NCBI GenBank assembly: GCA_963693305.1
Contig: OY855906.1
Location: forward strand, 32,225,991 to 32,289,990
Direction: 5' to 3'
Source: Meandrina meandrites
Taxonomy: Eukaryota > Cnidaria > Anthozoa > Scleractinia > Meandrinidae
Length of the DNA stretch: 64,000 nt
Shown here piece by piece: positions 11,520-22,929 of the stretch; position 1 is the first letter of the stretch, and every line of letters begins with the position of its first letter. Made by a program: the position numbers and the translations under genes. The notes under the pieces are model-generated. The model saw nothing but the letters and a program-made list of their open reading frames with translations. It was not told the DNA's origin and ran no database searches.

Positions 11520-12372
11520 AGGGCCTATCCGCACTAGCAAAAAAGTTGTTTATTTAAACACATTTTCTGTCATCACCAACGCTTTACAAGTGCAGATGGT
11601 TTGTCGCGACCTGACAAATTTTGTCCGAAGCAGACAAATCTTCAAACGCACCGCCGACAAAATTTGTCCCAGGTAAAACCTCGACAAAATCGACAACATA
11701 AACAAAATTGAGTTAAACTTGTCAATCATTTGTCATAAAAGCTATTACGACCTCCCTGGTAATTGAACTGAGTTCAATTTACCGTCTAGGGCAATAAGTG
11801 CATTTACTGCGAAACGCTGAAAACTGGATGAGCTTTCACAGTGAACGAAAAAGATGAATCACAGCAATTGGAATTAAAATCCAATGGCAAACTATGCCAG
11901 CCTGCCCTATGAGCAGACAAGCTCTGTAGGACGCTGGAAGGTTCCACCATATGACGATCAATTTCACAATTATCATGCAGCTGGATATGGGCCAAGCTAC
12001 AGCAATGGCGTGATTTTCCAGTCGTCACGCCAATTTCTATCCAACGAAGCAGAAGTGGTTGTACAAGCGCTGCAACAAGAACCACAAGTGCCTTCGCAAA
12101 ACAAACGAAAAGGGAAATCAAGTTACGACAAATGGACTGCCAACGAAGAACAGTTTCCTGGTTGATGTTTCTTTTCGATGTTTTGGCGCGCGTGACAAAA
12201 TAGAATAAATTATAAAGTGAAATATAATCAGTGCTATATTAAGGTGTTGACCGAATTTGCCCGCTTTGAAAATTTGAATGCGGACACCGCAGACAAGACA
12301 AAAATTTGTCAGGACAAAATTTGTCACTCGATTTTGTTGAGGCAATTCCAGTTTTGTCCGCTAGTGCGGAAA
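11520..12372 (+). mobile_element. Harbinger-like non-autonomous insertion carrying a protein fragment
   Basis: The left end (CCTATCCGCACTAGC) and the inverted right end (CCGCACTAGCGGAC) match. The equivalent place in copy 2 (near 44835) reads straight through without this block. It carries the fragment at 11884-12165. Class is uncertain: the termini and a Myb/SANT-like start hint at PIF/Harbinger, and the TSD is not clear. Confidence 0.45.
11884..12165 (+). CDS. Fragment resembling the start of a Myb/SANT-like protein
   Basis: A 93-residue frame from ATG rich in Tyr, Ser and Gln, ending KGKSSYDKWTANEEQF and then a stop. KWTxxEEQF is the usual beginning of a Myb/SANT or MADF-like helix, cut off after a few residues. 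PIF/Harbinger elements often encode such a protein beside the transposase. The frame sits inside a TIR-bounded insertion, so it is probably a relic. Confidence 0.4.
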   Translation: MANYASLPYEQTSSVGRWKVPPYDDQFHNYHAAGYGPSYSNGVIFQSSRQFLSNEAEVVVQALQQEPQVPSQNKRKGKSSYDKWTANEEQFPG

Positions 12373-12976
12373 TTGCTGGCATATTTTTTGTCTTCAACAG
12401 TATGTATGTTTTGATCGATTGGTTGTACATTAAAGCTATGTTTAAAAGGGAAAGTGGAGCCTAATGTTTAGAACATTTGCATAATTTCTTCATGATTTCC
12501 AGAGGGGAAGGGGGGTATGAAAGAAACTTTTGGAGATTCTGGAGGGGAGGGGGGCGGGGAAATTATTCCAGCGAGGTTGGGGTCTTATCTGAAATTTGCT
12601 CCATGGTGGGGGTATGGATATTTTCTGGGACTACACATACCAGACCACGTTCAGCTGATTTTGCAACCCTATACTAGACTAGACACTGAAAATTCCTACC
12701 CCATCCCACACTGGCTCTTTTTAGAAGTGTATCACTATACCGGGAAGTGGTTTTAATGGATTACCATCTGTCAACAACGTTGCCACGATGATTTTATTAA
12801 CGTTTAGGAAAGCGTCTTTCTCTTCCAAATTTCTATTCCTTTTCTGTTCATACCACTGATCAGTTTCCCAGCCAATGATACCATATCCTAGACCAAAACT
12901 CACTGATTTCTATACCCTAACAAACTAAACCCTGGTATAGTACGTCCATGAACCAGTGACCAAAAGTTTGTTCTGT

Positions 12977-12999
12977 CCCCCCCCCCCCCCCCCCCCCAC
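12977..12999. repeat. Poly-C tract
   Basis: A run of about 22 C. In copy 2 this position holds a MITE (45421-45887) instead. Prone to assembly error. Confidence 0.8.
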
Positions 13000-13836
13000 T
13001 ATGTGTTACCAGGGTTTTCTATGATAGCCTCTAATTGGCTCTTGCATATGGCGATTTTTTCGGCACTGCGATTGGTTTAGTGGATCTTGTGAAACCATAG
13101 TTACTCTCTCAATGAATACCAGATACACAAAATTAACATGGCGGAGATCATGACAGATCAGTGGATTTTAGCGTTCGGAGCAGTGAAAAGCAGTTTGAAC
13201 TTCCCGAGCAACGGGAACCGGTCAAAGATTTTTTATGACAACAATGTTTTTGTTATTAAAATCTTTCAATGCCTTCCGAATGTCGTGCATATTGTAAACT
13301 GGTAAACCTCTGGATATTGTAAACTGGTCTAAACTTCTGGTTAGCCTCATGGACCAAGTCTTATATTTGAACAATATGGCCATGCCAGCCAGGTGTTTGT
13401 TGTTAACATCTTCCTGTCAGAGAGGCATATATAAATGCCAAAGTTTTACTGAAATGTTGGTTTTCTTTGATGCTTTGCACGTTTGGTTAGAGTTCACAGG
13501 TCCACATGTATGCATGTTTTGATTAAGAATGAATAATATCCATGACAATTGGCAGGCGTCGAAAGAGTTAAGATTTTCCAAAATTGGTAGGGAGATTAAC
13601 CAAAACATCATTGCCCTAAAAATCTTTCACAGATTCCTGTTGCTCGGGAAGGATGTCAGATAGTTCGAACTGCTTTTCACTGGTTCAAACACTAATTTCC
13701 CACTGATTTGTTCGTGATCGCTTTCTTGTTTATTTTGTGTGTCTGATATTCATCAAGAGTACTATGGTTCCATGAGATCCAGTCGATCAATCATGGTGTA
13801 CGAAAGAACGGCCATATGCAAGAGCCAATAGGTAAA

Positions 13837-14126
13837 GTCTGCGTCAAGCCTACTAGTGGCTCATACCGCCAGAGCTTATCCCGGTTTCCGTAGCATTAAG
13901 CGACTAGGAGTATTTCTACTCCCCCCTGGATGGGATGCTAGTCCATCGCAGGGTTACCCCCAGCAGTATTTCGCCGGTACCCATTTATACACCTGGGTGG
14001 AGAGAAGCACTATGAGAGTAAAGTGTCTTGCCTAAGAACACAACACAGTGACCCCGGCCAGGGCTCGAACCCGGACCGTTCGATCCGGAGTCCAGCGCAC
14101 TAACCATTAGGCCACCACGCCTCCCA
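13837..14126 (-). mobile_element. Full tRNA-derived SINE, TSD CAAGAGCCAATA
   Basis: On the minus strand it starts GGGAGGCGTGGTGGCCTAAT with a tRNA A-box-like GTGGCCTAATGGTTAG and B box GGGTTCGAGCCC. A unique body follows, ending at GACTTTAC. The 12-base sequence CAAGAGCCAATA flanks both sides. A shorter member of the same family lies at 46727-46967 in the opposite orientation. Confidence 0.75.
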
Positions 14127-16264
14127 CAAGAGCCAATAAGAGGTTATTATAGAAAACTCTGGTAACTTGCAGGGGGGCGGAACAAGCTTTTGGTTGCTGG
14201 TTCGTGGATGGACTATACCAGGGTTCAGTTCGTCTGCAATGCAGGCTAATCCCAGACTAAACTGCTTGAAAACCATACGCTCCCTGCTGGCACAGACAAA
14301 AAAGTTGGGAAGGTTGTGAACACATACCCGATAAGAGAGACTTTTAAATTCAATTTCAAAATCCCCATTCCTGTACTGTTGAAAGATCCCCTCGTTCCCC
14401 CATGTCAATGTTGGTCCCTCACTTTACAATCTTGTGTGTCTAAGGTCGCTTCTCACTCAACATTGAATAGGGAAGGGGAGAACAAAAGGGCTAAACTTCC
14501 CAACAATTTTGTCTGGGGTTGTATATATCTCATAAATGGGAGTGCCCACCCCCCCTGTTCCCAGAGCATAATGCATTAACAAATTCACATGAATCAAAAT
14601 GAGAGGCTAGATTACCCAACCTAGTAACAAAATTTACCTTTCCCACATCCCCCAGTACATGGTGTGTTCAACAACAAAAAAATCAATAATTGTTGAAATG
14701 AAGAAATAAGACTTTAATTGTCATGTCTAGAGTCCAACCCTTTGTATGTTGTTTTCCAGTAGGTGGGGACAGGAGGGTGGGAGCCTGGGAAAAAAGGGGG
14801 CTGGAGGCTGGAGAAGGGAGGATGTGAAGTGGGAGTCCCAAGGGGGCGGGAGCTGGGAGGAATTGAGAAAACATTTGCAACATTTTGTTATATTTCACAA
14901 TAGAAATGGGACAAAGAAAAGCGAACTGCTACACAAAGGGATGGGAACCAGGGCTTTGGCCAGTATCCTTTGAACATGGTGATTTTGCAGCAAACTTGAT
15001 AATTCATGGGGGCAGAACTAACCAATTGTGACAATCAGGCCATTGAAAATTGTCCACCTTAATTTGCCTGCAGCCAGATGGCAAGAGATGCGTGGTCCAA
15101 GTGGGAGAAAGTGGACAAAATTTGGGACTGTGTAGGTCTTAATAGCCATAGAAATTGCCTGCCTTTTATTCCTCTTCTGGTTTTGTTGTGGGTGACATGG
15201 CAAGCAAGAACCAAACCAGGCCACTTCATCTGTAATTTATTACAGCAGTCTTTAAACCCATGGGCAGTCTCACCAAAATTAAGTGCTGCTTGAAAATCCA
15301 AAGAAGGTGTTGGTATTAATTAGAAATCTACTTACAGTTGCCTAACCTTGCTAAAATGCATTGTACTAGTCACGAAAGTTGTTTAAAACTGTTGTGGCTA
15401 CGGATGAGTTGGAAAGTAGTGGTCTAAGACTTGATGTTTTCAAGTTTGACAGTGTTACATGGAGAAAAATCACTAAAAAACCATTGTTTTTGGTTTGTTC
15501 ACATCCTAGAGAGTGAATTTACACCTTTTTGCTGTTGAAAAGGTTATTTTGTTGATCAGTGAGCGCACCTTTATAATTCTAGCATACTTTACACAAAAAC
15601 CAGGAAGGCCTCTTGTGATATAGGCTCGATTACCAGCCGCTGTTCGGGGAATGAGCCCGCACTCCTCCTTATCGGGGAGGAAAGACCGAACACGAGAGGA
15701 TGGCAGAAATCGAGCCAACTTGTGATACTGCCCCTTAAATCATGGACCTGGCATCATATTGTCAAATGAAAAGATTTACTATTTACAGCAAAACCCATAA
15801 AACCTGTGAATACATAAAATTATTTCTCGAATGTTTACTCATTGTTTTGTGGCAAATCCATAAATCCGTCATTTAAAGGTTACTTTGTTGATCAGTGAGT
15901 ACAGCTTTATAATTCTAGCATAGTTCATGATAGTGCCACTTTAATACCCAGAGGTCATAATTTTAATTGCAGGGACAATGACTGCCATCTTGGATGATGC
16001 AACTGTGATTCGTGCATGCTAAATGCGGCACATTGCTATACACAGGCAAAATGAACACACATGCAAAAACCTGACCAAGATGGAACAAAGTGTTTCCTAT
16101 GTAATGATAATACTCCCCACGAAAACACCAGATTAAGAGCCCCGATGTGCTTCTTTTTCTCTTCAGGGGAAGGGGAGGGGGTGATTTTTACCTTGACTTG
16201 TGTATCACATTATTCTTTTGCAAATAATAGTGACAGTAGAATTCTACTTTCCTCTTGTGCTTGC

Positions 16265-16290
16265 AGGACTGGGAATAACATTGCCCCCTG
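16265..16290 (+). promoter_or_regulatory. Splice acceptor and short leader of ZNF-1
   Basis: CTTGCAG/GACTGGGAATAACATTGCC precedes the ATG. An in-frame TAA 15 bases upstream shows translation must start at 16291. In the paralogues this stop position reads TGA or is altered, and an ATG overlaps it out of frame. Confidence 0.55.
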
Positions 16291-17391
16291 ATGGCTAAAG
16301 ATTATACCAAGTGCAGCATGAGTTTCACTCAAACTGGTAATCAGGAAGAACATACATCAAGTCAAACACATTCCTCAGATGGAGAATCATTGAAATGCAA
16401 AGATTGTGGCAAGAGTTTTCATTATATAGGGCAGCTCAAAAAGCATGAAAGAGTGCACACAGGAGAAAAGCCTTTTGAATGTAACCATTGTGGCAAGTGT
16501 TTTAAGCATAGAAGCCATGTAAAGTACCATGCAAGAATACACACAGGAGAGAAGCCTTTTCAATGCAGCGAGTGTGGCAAGCGCTTCAGTCATACAGGGA
16601 GTCTCACACGGCATACCAAAACACATCAGACAGAAGATCAAGGGAAGCCTTTTGAATGTAATTGGTGTGGCAAGTGTTTTAATCAGGCAGGAAACTTAAA
16701 GCAACATAAAAGAACGCACACAGGAGAGAAGCCTTTTGAATGTAACCAGTGTGGCAAGTCTTTTAATCGGGTAGCAAATTTAAATATACATAAAAGAATT
16801 CACTCAGGAGAGAAGCCTTTTGAATGTGACCAGTGTGGCAAGTGTTTTAATCGGGAAGCAAATTTAAATATACATAAAAGAACTCACTCAGGAGAGAAGC
16901 CTTTTGAATGTAAACAGTGTGGCAAGTGTTTTAATCAGGCAGGAAACTTAAAGCAACATAAAAGAACGCACACAGGAGAGAAGCCTTTTGAATGTAACCA
17001 GTGTGGCAAGTGTTTTAATCGGGTAGCAAATTTAAATATACATAAAAGAACTCACTCAGGAGAGAAGCCTTTTGAATGTGACCAGTGTGGCAAGCGCTTT
17101 GCGCGTAGTGATCATGTAAAGCTACATAAAAGAATGCACACAGGAGAGAAGCCTGTTGAATGTAACCAGTGTGGCAAATGTTTTACGTCAGCAGGATATT
17201 TAAAGCAACATAGACAAGAGATGCACAAAAATGACAAGCCTTTTGAAGACAATCAGCATGGCCAGAAAAAGGATCTAAAGCAACAAAAAGCAACATGCAG
17301 CACAGGAGCCACATGTGGGAATGAGAAGCAGGACAATGTGTTCAGCATCGCTGATCTTTTAGGCAACCTGAAAGATATCAAACAGGAGTAA
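16291..17391 (+). CDS. ZNF-1: ten-finger C2H2 protein
   Basis: 366 residues in one exon, with a true ATG just after acceptor tgcttgcag. Residues 1-35 are Ser/Thr/Gln-rich. Ten C2H2 fingers follow with [12 protein letters not shown] linkers, plus one unusual linker (THQTEDQGKPFEC) between fingers 3 and 4 that all paralogues share. The last finger has an extra residue in its His spacing (HRQEMH). The tail contains NVFSIADLLGNLKDIKQE, also shared by all paralogues, so it is probably functional. Fingers 4-5 and 7-8 are near copies at DNA level 252 bases apart, a recent array expansion. Predicted nuclear DNA-binding regulator. No KRAB, SCAN or BTB domain is seen. It is the only paralogue here with start, fingers and tail all intact. 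Confidence 0.85.
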   Translation: MAKDYTKCSMSFTQTGNQEEHTSSQTHSSDGESLKCKDCGKSFHYIGQLKKHERVHTGEKPFECNHCGKCFKHRSHVKYHARIHTGEKPFQCSECGKRFSHTGSLTRHTKTHQTEDQGKPFECNWCGKCFNQAGNLKQHKRTHTGEKPFECNQCGKSFNRVANLNIHKRIHSGEKPFECDQCGKCFNREANLNIHKRTHSGEKPFECKQCGKCFNQAGNLKQHKRTHTGEKPFECNQCGKCFNRVANLNIHKRTHSGEKPFECDQCGKRFARSDHVKLHKRMHTGEKPVECNQCGKCFTSAGYLKQHRQEMHKNDKPFEDNQHGQKKDLKQQKATCSTGATCGNEKQDNVFSIADLLGNLKDIKQE

Positions 17392-17399
17392 AGCATAAC

Positions 17400-17700
17400 A
17401 TTACTGTGAGCCATCTCACCATTACTTTCAATTGGTAGAACACATTCTTAACCCATCATTCATCTTTATCGGATTCTCCCCTGTACAGTTCTTTCCCTGG
17501 TTGGGATGGTAGTCCCATCAGAAGTTTAACAGTGCTCCCAGCCATATAATTAGTATTATACCTACCTCTAAATAATTTGTATTTTTAATCAAAGAAAAAG
17601 CGGGCTGCGGACTCTTTTGTAATTTTCGAGGATATGTCCGTCAGTCCAGCAACGGAGAAGCTAGATTGGCCAATTTAAATTGTGCGCGCGGAATGCCATC
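17400..17700. other. 3' flank of ZNF-1
   Basis: Shared with the 3' flanks of the other ZNF copies (ACACATTCTTAACCCATCATTC and TGATTCTCCCCTG blocks recur near 54530 and 58530). Contains a fragment of SINE-like GGGATGGTAGTCCCATCAGAAG. No gene is seen. Confidence 0.5.
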
Positions 17701-17705
17701 AAGGA

Positions 17706-17906
17706 TAGACTGCGAGCAGTCGGTTTTTGTTCGCGAAAATCCTACGAGCGACAAGAAAAGCCGAAAATATGCAAATGAGGGGAAGGAACGAAGGGAGAAT
17801 AAGGCGAGACCGCGCTTCTCGCGGCTCGCTTTGCGCTTCGATCGCGAGCGATTTTATTATCCCGTAGCACGCTAGGCCGGAAAAGAAAGAGACTGCTCGC
17901 AGTCTA
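17706..17906. mobile_element. MITE with 9-bp TSD CATCAAGGA (Mutator-like)
   Basis: Termini TAGACTGCGAGCAGTC and its exact inverse flank 201 bases. CATCAAGGA is present directly on both sides (17697-17705 and 17907-17915). A 9-bp duplication is characteristic of the Mutator superfamily. No transposase is present. Confidence 0.7.
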
Positions 17907-17999
17907 CATCAAGGATCTCACGATCAGCTGCCGTTCTATTTGCACACGCGCTGCTTTAGCTCGTTATAAACTTTGCTCCAAGCCATTAAAACAATACTT

Positions 18000-19030
18000 T
18001 GTTTTGACTTAAATTATTTCTTAAACAAATGACACTTACAAAACCACGTCGGGCATGGAAACGATAGTAACGATGGAAACGCTTGTTTTGGTAACCCGCA
18101 TGAAACGAAAGAAACGGGTGAACCATGCGAGCGCATTTTGCTCCAGAGAAACCAAACGAACCAAATGCACCACACGTTGTGAACGTTATAAACTGAAGAT
18201 TTCTTACCAGAATCTGTTCTTATGTTAACGGAAGTGAATGAGAATCGGGCACGGTCACAACGCAATTTCCGTGTTTACTCCTCTGTCATGTGGTAAACGT
18301 AAATTGAAAAGGTACTCTTTGATAAGACATATAACTGATCTTTTCTAGTAATGATATACCACGAGGCTTGCGAAGAAATGAGAAAATTGCAAACAAAGTG
18401 TAAATACTTTGAACATCTTCACTGGCACGATAGGCACGAATCTTGCCTCGTTTTAATGTTATTATAGTTCCAGCGTTATCGCACGTGGTTATCATTCATT
18501 CCAAATCCCCAGGGTATTTTATATGCTATTTATTTGGCCTGTTTCTGTCTCTTTTCGCCGTTAATTACGCTTCAGGCCAATTTCGCGTGGTTTTACCCGC
18601 CCTCCTCCCCTTCGGCGACGAATGTTGCCTATAAATCGAGCCGCTCATTGCCCGGCAAAACTATTTTTCCCGTAACTTAATCACATTCGGTTGATTAGTG
18701 GCTATTGTGCCAGTGAAGATGTGGGCAAATTCGCGCGTGACAGGGCATGGCGTGCGCTTAGCCTTTATTATTTTGCTCAATATTCACGCATTGCATGTGT
18801 CATGTTATAAAACCCATGCATGCTTGCCAGGAGCCCGCGTTCATTTCGTAACAAGGACAACAAATGCTTTCTAGGTTGTTTTTAAACAATTCAAAGAGGA
18901 AAATGCTCGCACGAAATGCTCTTGACATAGCTGTAATTATCTCATCACTCATTGCTTCACTACGTTTCACACTTGTAGACATTTTGAAAATTTTATCGTC
19001 AAGTTATGCATTGGTTAGCGGAATTACAAA
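18000..19030. other. Intergenic, nothing recognised
   Basis: No reading frame here has a recognisable domain, repeat pattern or matching paralogue. The GACC/GACCG tract begins just after it. Confidence 0.4.
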
Positions 19031-19034
19031 CAAA

Positions 19035-20092
19035 GGACCAAAGGAACGACCGACCGACCGACCGACCGACCGACCGACCGAGTGATTCGCGCTCGCTAAC
19101 TTAACTCCTATTTTTGCATTCTGTGAAACAGTCGTAAAAAGGAGTTATCCCTCCCTCCCTACACACCAAAAATAAATGTCTAATAAGATATATGTACTTG
19201 CACCTTGTCTGTTACTGTGTATATTTCATGTAGTTCTTGAATTTATTCATTTTCGACTTTTTTGCGTCTATGCAAAACAGGAGTATTTATGTGGAGGAAT
19301 ATTGATGGTCGGTCAGTCGAAAACCTACGTTTGTAATTCCGCTGACCATTACGTTATTCACGCAATATATCAAACAGAATTTAATTTTCAAGAGCTTATA
19401 CAACGCTTACGCTAAACACGGAAGAAACAAATCAATGATAGCGAGCAGAGTATTAGTTAAGTTTGATAATACATTACAGGTTAGAAATCGCTCGCACCTC
19501 GTGCACGTGGCATAAGAAGCGTCATTATTCTTGCAATGGTTTTACTAATTCCAAAAATAAACTAAAAGCGCTTGAATGACACACGAGAAAAATAATTATA
19601 CATCCATACAGCCGGTTCCCTTAACTGATAAAAGCGTGAAGGAAAATCGGTCGGAAGAGATTCCGCAAGTGTCACGCCAAAACACCAGAAACTACGGGAG
19701 TCACGTTAGGTCTGTCTTCTTGATCGAAATAGACACTGTCTGCGACGCAGGCTAGACCGTGTTGCGGTTTGGTAAATAATCTCCATTTAATTATATAATT
19801 CATTCATTTTCCGAGTTTAATGGCTAGACCGTGGTTTAATGGTTTAATGGCTAGACCGTGTTGCGGTTTGGTAAATAATCCCCATTTAATTATATAATTC
19901 ATTTAAAGCCAGGGGAGTGCACGTGGTTTCAGCTATGTTTTGTCAGTAACAATTTTAGACTCCCAACTATATATACATATTTATTTTACCTCTATTAAAC
20001 CGCCACCTACATAGATGACAATGCAATATTTGATCCACAACGATAAGTATTGCATGTCATTTTTTTTTTTAAGAAGAGTATTGATTTAGCTA
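19035..20092. repeat. Second duplicated module, copy A
   Basis: Matches 60233-61195 with small indels (the CGAC tract, GTCGGTCAGTCG, AAACACGGAAG, GCAGGCTAGACCGTGTTGCGG). Copy A is interrupted right after it by the 4.5-kb element, copy B by the MITE at 61209. A local repeat of GCTAGACCGTGTTGCGG at 19750 and 19850 is an internal duplication absent from copy B. Confidence 0.7.
19045..19081. repeat. (CGAC)n microsatellite
   Basis: Nine CGAC units. The same tract is in the duplicate at 60237-60264 with fewer units. Confidence 0.8.
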
Positions 20093-20186
20093 TAGTCCAG
20101 CAGATTTGTCCAAGAATTGTGGGATTTATGATAAAAGCACCAAATTTGGCACAGAGATAGAGAATTACCTAGTTAACAATATTACC

Positions 20187-20268
20187 TGGGATCTATCCCA
20201 TAATTGTATTTAATACGGACTTAAGGTGGCTCACTGGACTTTTAGCATGGGAACGAGGCCGGGTGAAT
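20187..20268 (+). repeat. Inner inverted repeat, left arm
   Basis: CCTGGGATCTATCCCATAAT and AAGGTGGCTCACTGGA recur inverted at 22843-22920. This defines a 2.7-kb block nested in the larger element. No clear TSD was found, so the true ends are open. Confidence 0.55.
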
Positions 20269-21014
20269 TATTTGCTTATTTCCAGCAAAGTGGAACTACA
20301 TATCATAAAAAAATAGCTAATTTAACAAAATAGTGAATTACGAAATACATTCTGAAACATTAGTGGCCTTAGTGTGCAGCCACGAGACAAACCACGTGAC
20401 CAAATGTGATTGTTTTAATACCATTCGATGGAAGATACAGTAATCTTCAATATTTAATAATTATTTGGCCAAATTTACTCACAGAACCTAAAAAATAGTA
20501 ACATTTACAGAAATCGAGAGTTACGCGGTTAAGTTATGTTTAAATTTGTAAAAATGCAAGTGATATGCTGATTTGCTCGTTTGCATTCCTCATTCTGTTC
20601 ATTCTTGGTCGTAAAGACCAGCGCAATTGCACAAAGATGCGCTTGGCAGTTCGGCTTTAACCCATTTGTACCGTCCTGCACAACCTCTCTCACTTTTGCA
20701 ACCTCACTTCAATAGCTCATGACAGTTCTGTTCAGATGCGGGGAGAATTGTCATCCATAAGGTGCAGAGGCATGTATATCGTTAGCGGCATAACCCGCGT
20801 GCTTTATGGAGCTATAATTAACTCGAACTGACCAGGGCGCTAAAGACCAATCATAGCGCGCACAATTTCTCAAGCATTTTATAAACCGAGATAAAGAAGA
20901 GGGGAATCTCTGGTTCCCATGACCGTATAATTCTTCTAAGTTACCATCCCTGACCTAACTTGAAACGTAAAGGCGTGAAACAGAGGTGTCTTGAGTTCAT
21001 CGTTATACTTCTCT

Positions 21015-21458
21015 CTAATAGCAGGAGGATGGCTGAATAGAAGCAACTTGCAATCGTTTTTGGAGTTTATCAAACAGTGGTGTTGTTCTCTCCTGCAGCC
21101 TTTTTGTAACATACTGTTGATACTGCTCGTTGCCTAGTATATACTGTTGCTCTACAGTGGAAGCCATGATATCACAGGTGTCTAACACAAACAAACCTCT
21201 GGTCCGGTAGATGAAGGGGTTTCCCATTTCTTCAGTGGTGCTAAGTATTACTTTCCACCTGCTTCTGGAAAGTGTTGGACCCCTCTCTTGATGAGTACCT
21301 TGCTCTTCGTGTTGCGATAAGACCTCACTATTTCCTGATACAACTCGAAATTGTTTATTATTCTGGACGTAATCGCTCGCCTTACCAGTGAGGTCGACTT
21401 GTGGCAAGTCTAGAGGCGGCGCAGAAATAAAATCGTAAAGTATGCTAATTTTGATCAC
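21015..21458 (-). pseudogene. Fragment of an uncharacterised repeat-borne protein
   Basis: A 147-codon open frame without an ATG. The part ILSTTEEMGNPFIYRTRGLF, then LDTCDIMAS and NEQYQQYVTKRL, resembles a block I associate with multi-copy uncharacterised proteins in coral and mollusc genomes (a DMGNPF...LxxLDT pattern). Both ends are missing, so I call it a relic carried inside the 4.5-kb element. Confidence 0.4.
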
Positions 21459-21706
21459 ATTGGCAAACCACCGTCACCGTTATGGTTTCCCAGATTTTAA
21501 CTTGGTGAATTATTAGTGCGTTTGATAGATCGTTGGTCAAGGTCTAGATTCCATCCAGCGAAGCAACTAAATTGAACTCTTTGTAAACCAATAGCTCCAT
21601 TGTCGCCTTTGCCGGACGATCTTGCCATTTTGCTCATCTGCTTGATCAGTGGGAATCGAGAAAATGCATGGTTGGTTCTATTCACCATAGAATGACCCTT
21701 TCTGAA

Positions 21707-21790
21707 CTCTGATTTTTTTCAGGCTTCTTTATTCCAATTGCTTAAATTGAAAATTCACTGCGAAGATCACATATCACCTTCATATATATC
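21707..21790 (+). repeat. SINE body fragment
   Basis: CTGATTTTTTTCAGGCTTC to ACCTTCATA is the same 80-base body that follows the tRNA-like unit at 21960, here without a head next to it. Together they look like a head-to-tail dimer. Confidence 0.55.
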
Positions 21791-21885
21791 TGCAGTTCAT
21801 ATATGAATCATTTCATATACATTATATCATTTCACTCCTTTCACGGGAAAATATGAACTCACAATTGACCTCGCTCCCAATGTGT

Positions 21886-21926
21886 GGCTTCATGTAGCTC
21901 AGTTGGTAGAGCATCGCACCGGTATC

Positions 21927-21959
<33 letters not shown>
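21886..21959 (+). tRNA. tRNA-like unit (GGT anticodon, probably a SINE head)
   Basis: A GGCTTCA acceptor pairs with TGAAGCC. The D arm is AGCTCAGTTGGTAGAGC (A box) and the T arm is GGGTTCGAATCCC (B box). The anticodon stem has a mismatch at its loop-closing pair, the loop would read C-C-GGT, and position 33 is C rather than U. GGT for Thr is not normal in animals. It is followed by a repeat body found twice, so I interpret it as a Pol III-promoted tRNA-derived SINE rather than a working tRNA. Confidence 0.55.
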
Positions 21960-21960
<1 letters not shown>

Positions 21961-22037
21961 TGATTTTTTTCAGGCTTCTTTATTCCAATTGCTTAAATTG
22001 GAAATTCACTGCGAAGATCACATATCACCTTCATAAA
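21960..22037 (+). mobile_element. SINE body following the tRNA-like head
   Basis: Near-copy of 21707-21787. It ends at the point where the reverse-transcriptase fragment on the other strand begins, so the SINE may have joined or inserted there. Confidence 0.5.
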
Positions 22038-22386
22038 CATCATTGCAGTCCCAGCAGCCAGCTTTGTAAATGACTTTAGATCGCTGAGAACGATTAAGGC
22101 GGTCTTTGTACGGAAAGAAGGATTTGATGCGGCGTGTGTTCTGAAAGATGATCTTGAGGTTGACGAAAGAATAGAAGTTGGATACACAGGATTTCAGACG
22201 TTTAGTGATTTGGACGTTGGGGAGACCTAAGTAGGGTAACAGGATTATGACATCTTTTTTAGGGACTGTCGCAACAGGGGTGTCTGGCTTGTTTTTATGT
22301 CTGTTCAAAACATCGTTGAACTGTATTGCTTCGTTGGTTACATAGTTAAAGATACATAAATCATTATAAATCATTGTTTTGAACAT
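22018..22386 (-). pseudogene. Retroelement C-terminal fragment, Penelope-like
   Basis: A 122-codon frame from a true ATG. It contains VIILLPYLGLPNVQITKRLK, IIFQNTRRIKSFFPYKDR and VIYKAGCWDCNDVY. The LPYLG...KRLK block followed by a basic stretch and VxYKxxCxDCxxxY is the transition from RT to the GIY-YIG endonuclease of Penelope-like elements and relatives. The frame breaks exactly where GIY-YIG should begin and runs into the SINE body. Non-functional. Confidence 0.55.
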
Positions 22387-22842
22387 GGGAATAGGGTAAT
22401 TCTGTTAAGTCACTTCGTGAATAGTACAAAGGTCTATTTTAACGCAACAGCAGCGTTTTTTTCGTTATGCATTAATGCTTGAGTCGCAATTTTGGGGCGA
22501 CGTTGAAGTCTCATATCTTCGACGCCGTGCGAAAATATTATCGTCGTATTTGTTCTTCGTTTCTCCGTCCAATATGAAATAGACGAAATCACGTTACTTG
22601 TATCAGTTGTATTGTATATATTTATACCCAACTATCTATCAACATCAGTATAGTACCGTCGTCTGAAAGTTCAATTAGTCTTGTCACCATATTGCACGTG
22701 AAATCACGAGGCTTGCAGCCTAATCGACTGTTAGGTCTTAACGATAAAAGCAAAGCGACTATATTTGATAATTCTCAACTGTTGATGGACTGTGGCTCAT
22801 AAAAAAAAAAACAGGACTGCGGCTGCTAGACGTGAAAAAACC

Positions 22843-22920
22843 TACCTCGTTTCCATGCGAAAGATCCAGTGAGCCACCTTAGACGCATGATAACTACAAT
22901 TATGGGATAGATCCCAGGTG
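22843..22920 (-). repeat. Inner inverted repeat, right arm
   Basis: Partner of 20187-20268; ends ATGGGATAGATCCCAGG. Confidence 0.55.
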
Positions 22921-22929
22921 GGTCCATAG

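Larger units (their letters stand above)
12430..16290. repeat. Body of segmental duplication copy 1
   Basis: Nearly collinear with 44850-49350 apart from defined insertions: a poly-C tract, a SINE here, and in copy 2 a MITE plus a different SINE. It leads into ZNF-1. I see no protein-coding gene in it; short frames are conserved only as repeat sequence. Confidence 0.7.

Noticed and set aside
21886..21959. A functional tRNA-Thr gene
   Set aside because: GGT anticodon, mismatch in the anticodon stem, C at position 33, and a repeat body attached; better explained as a SINE.
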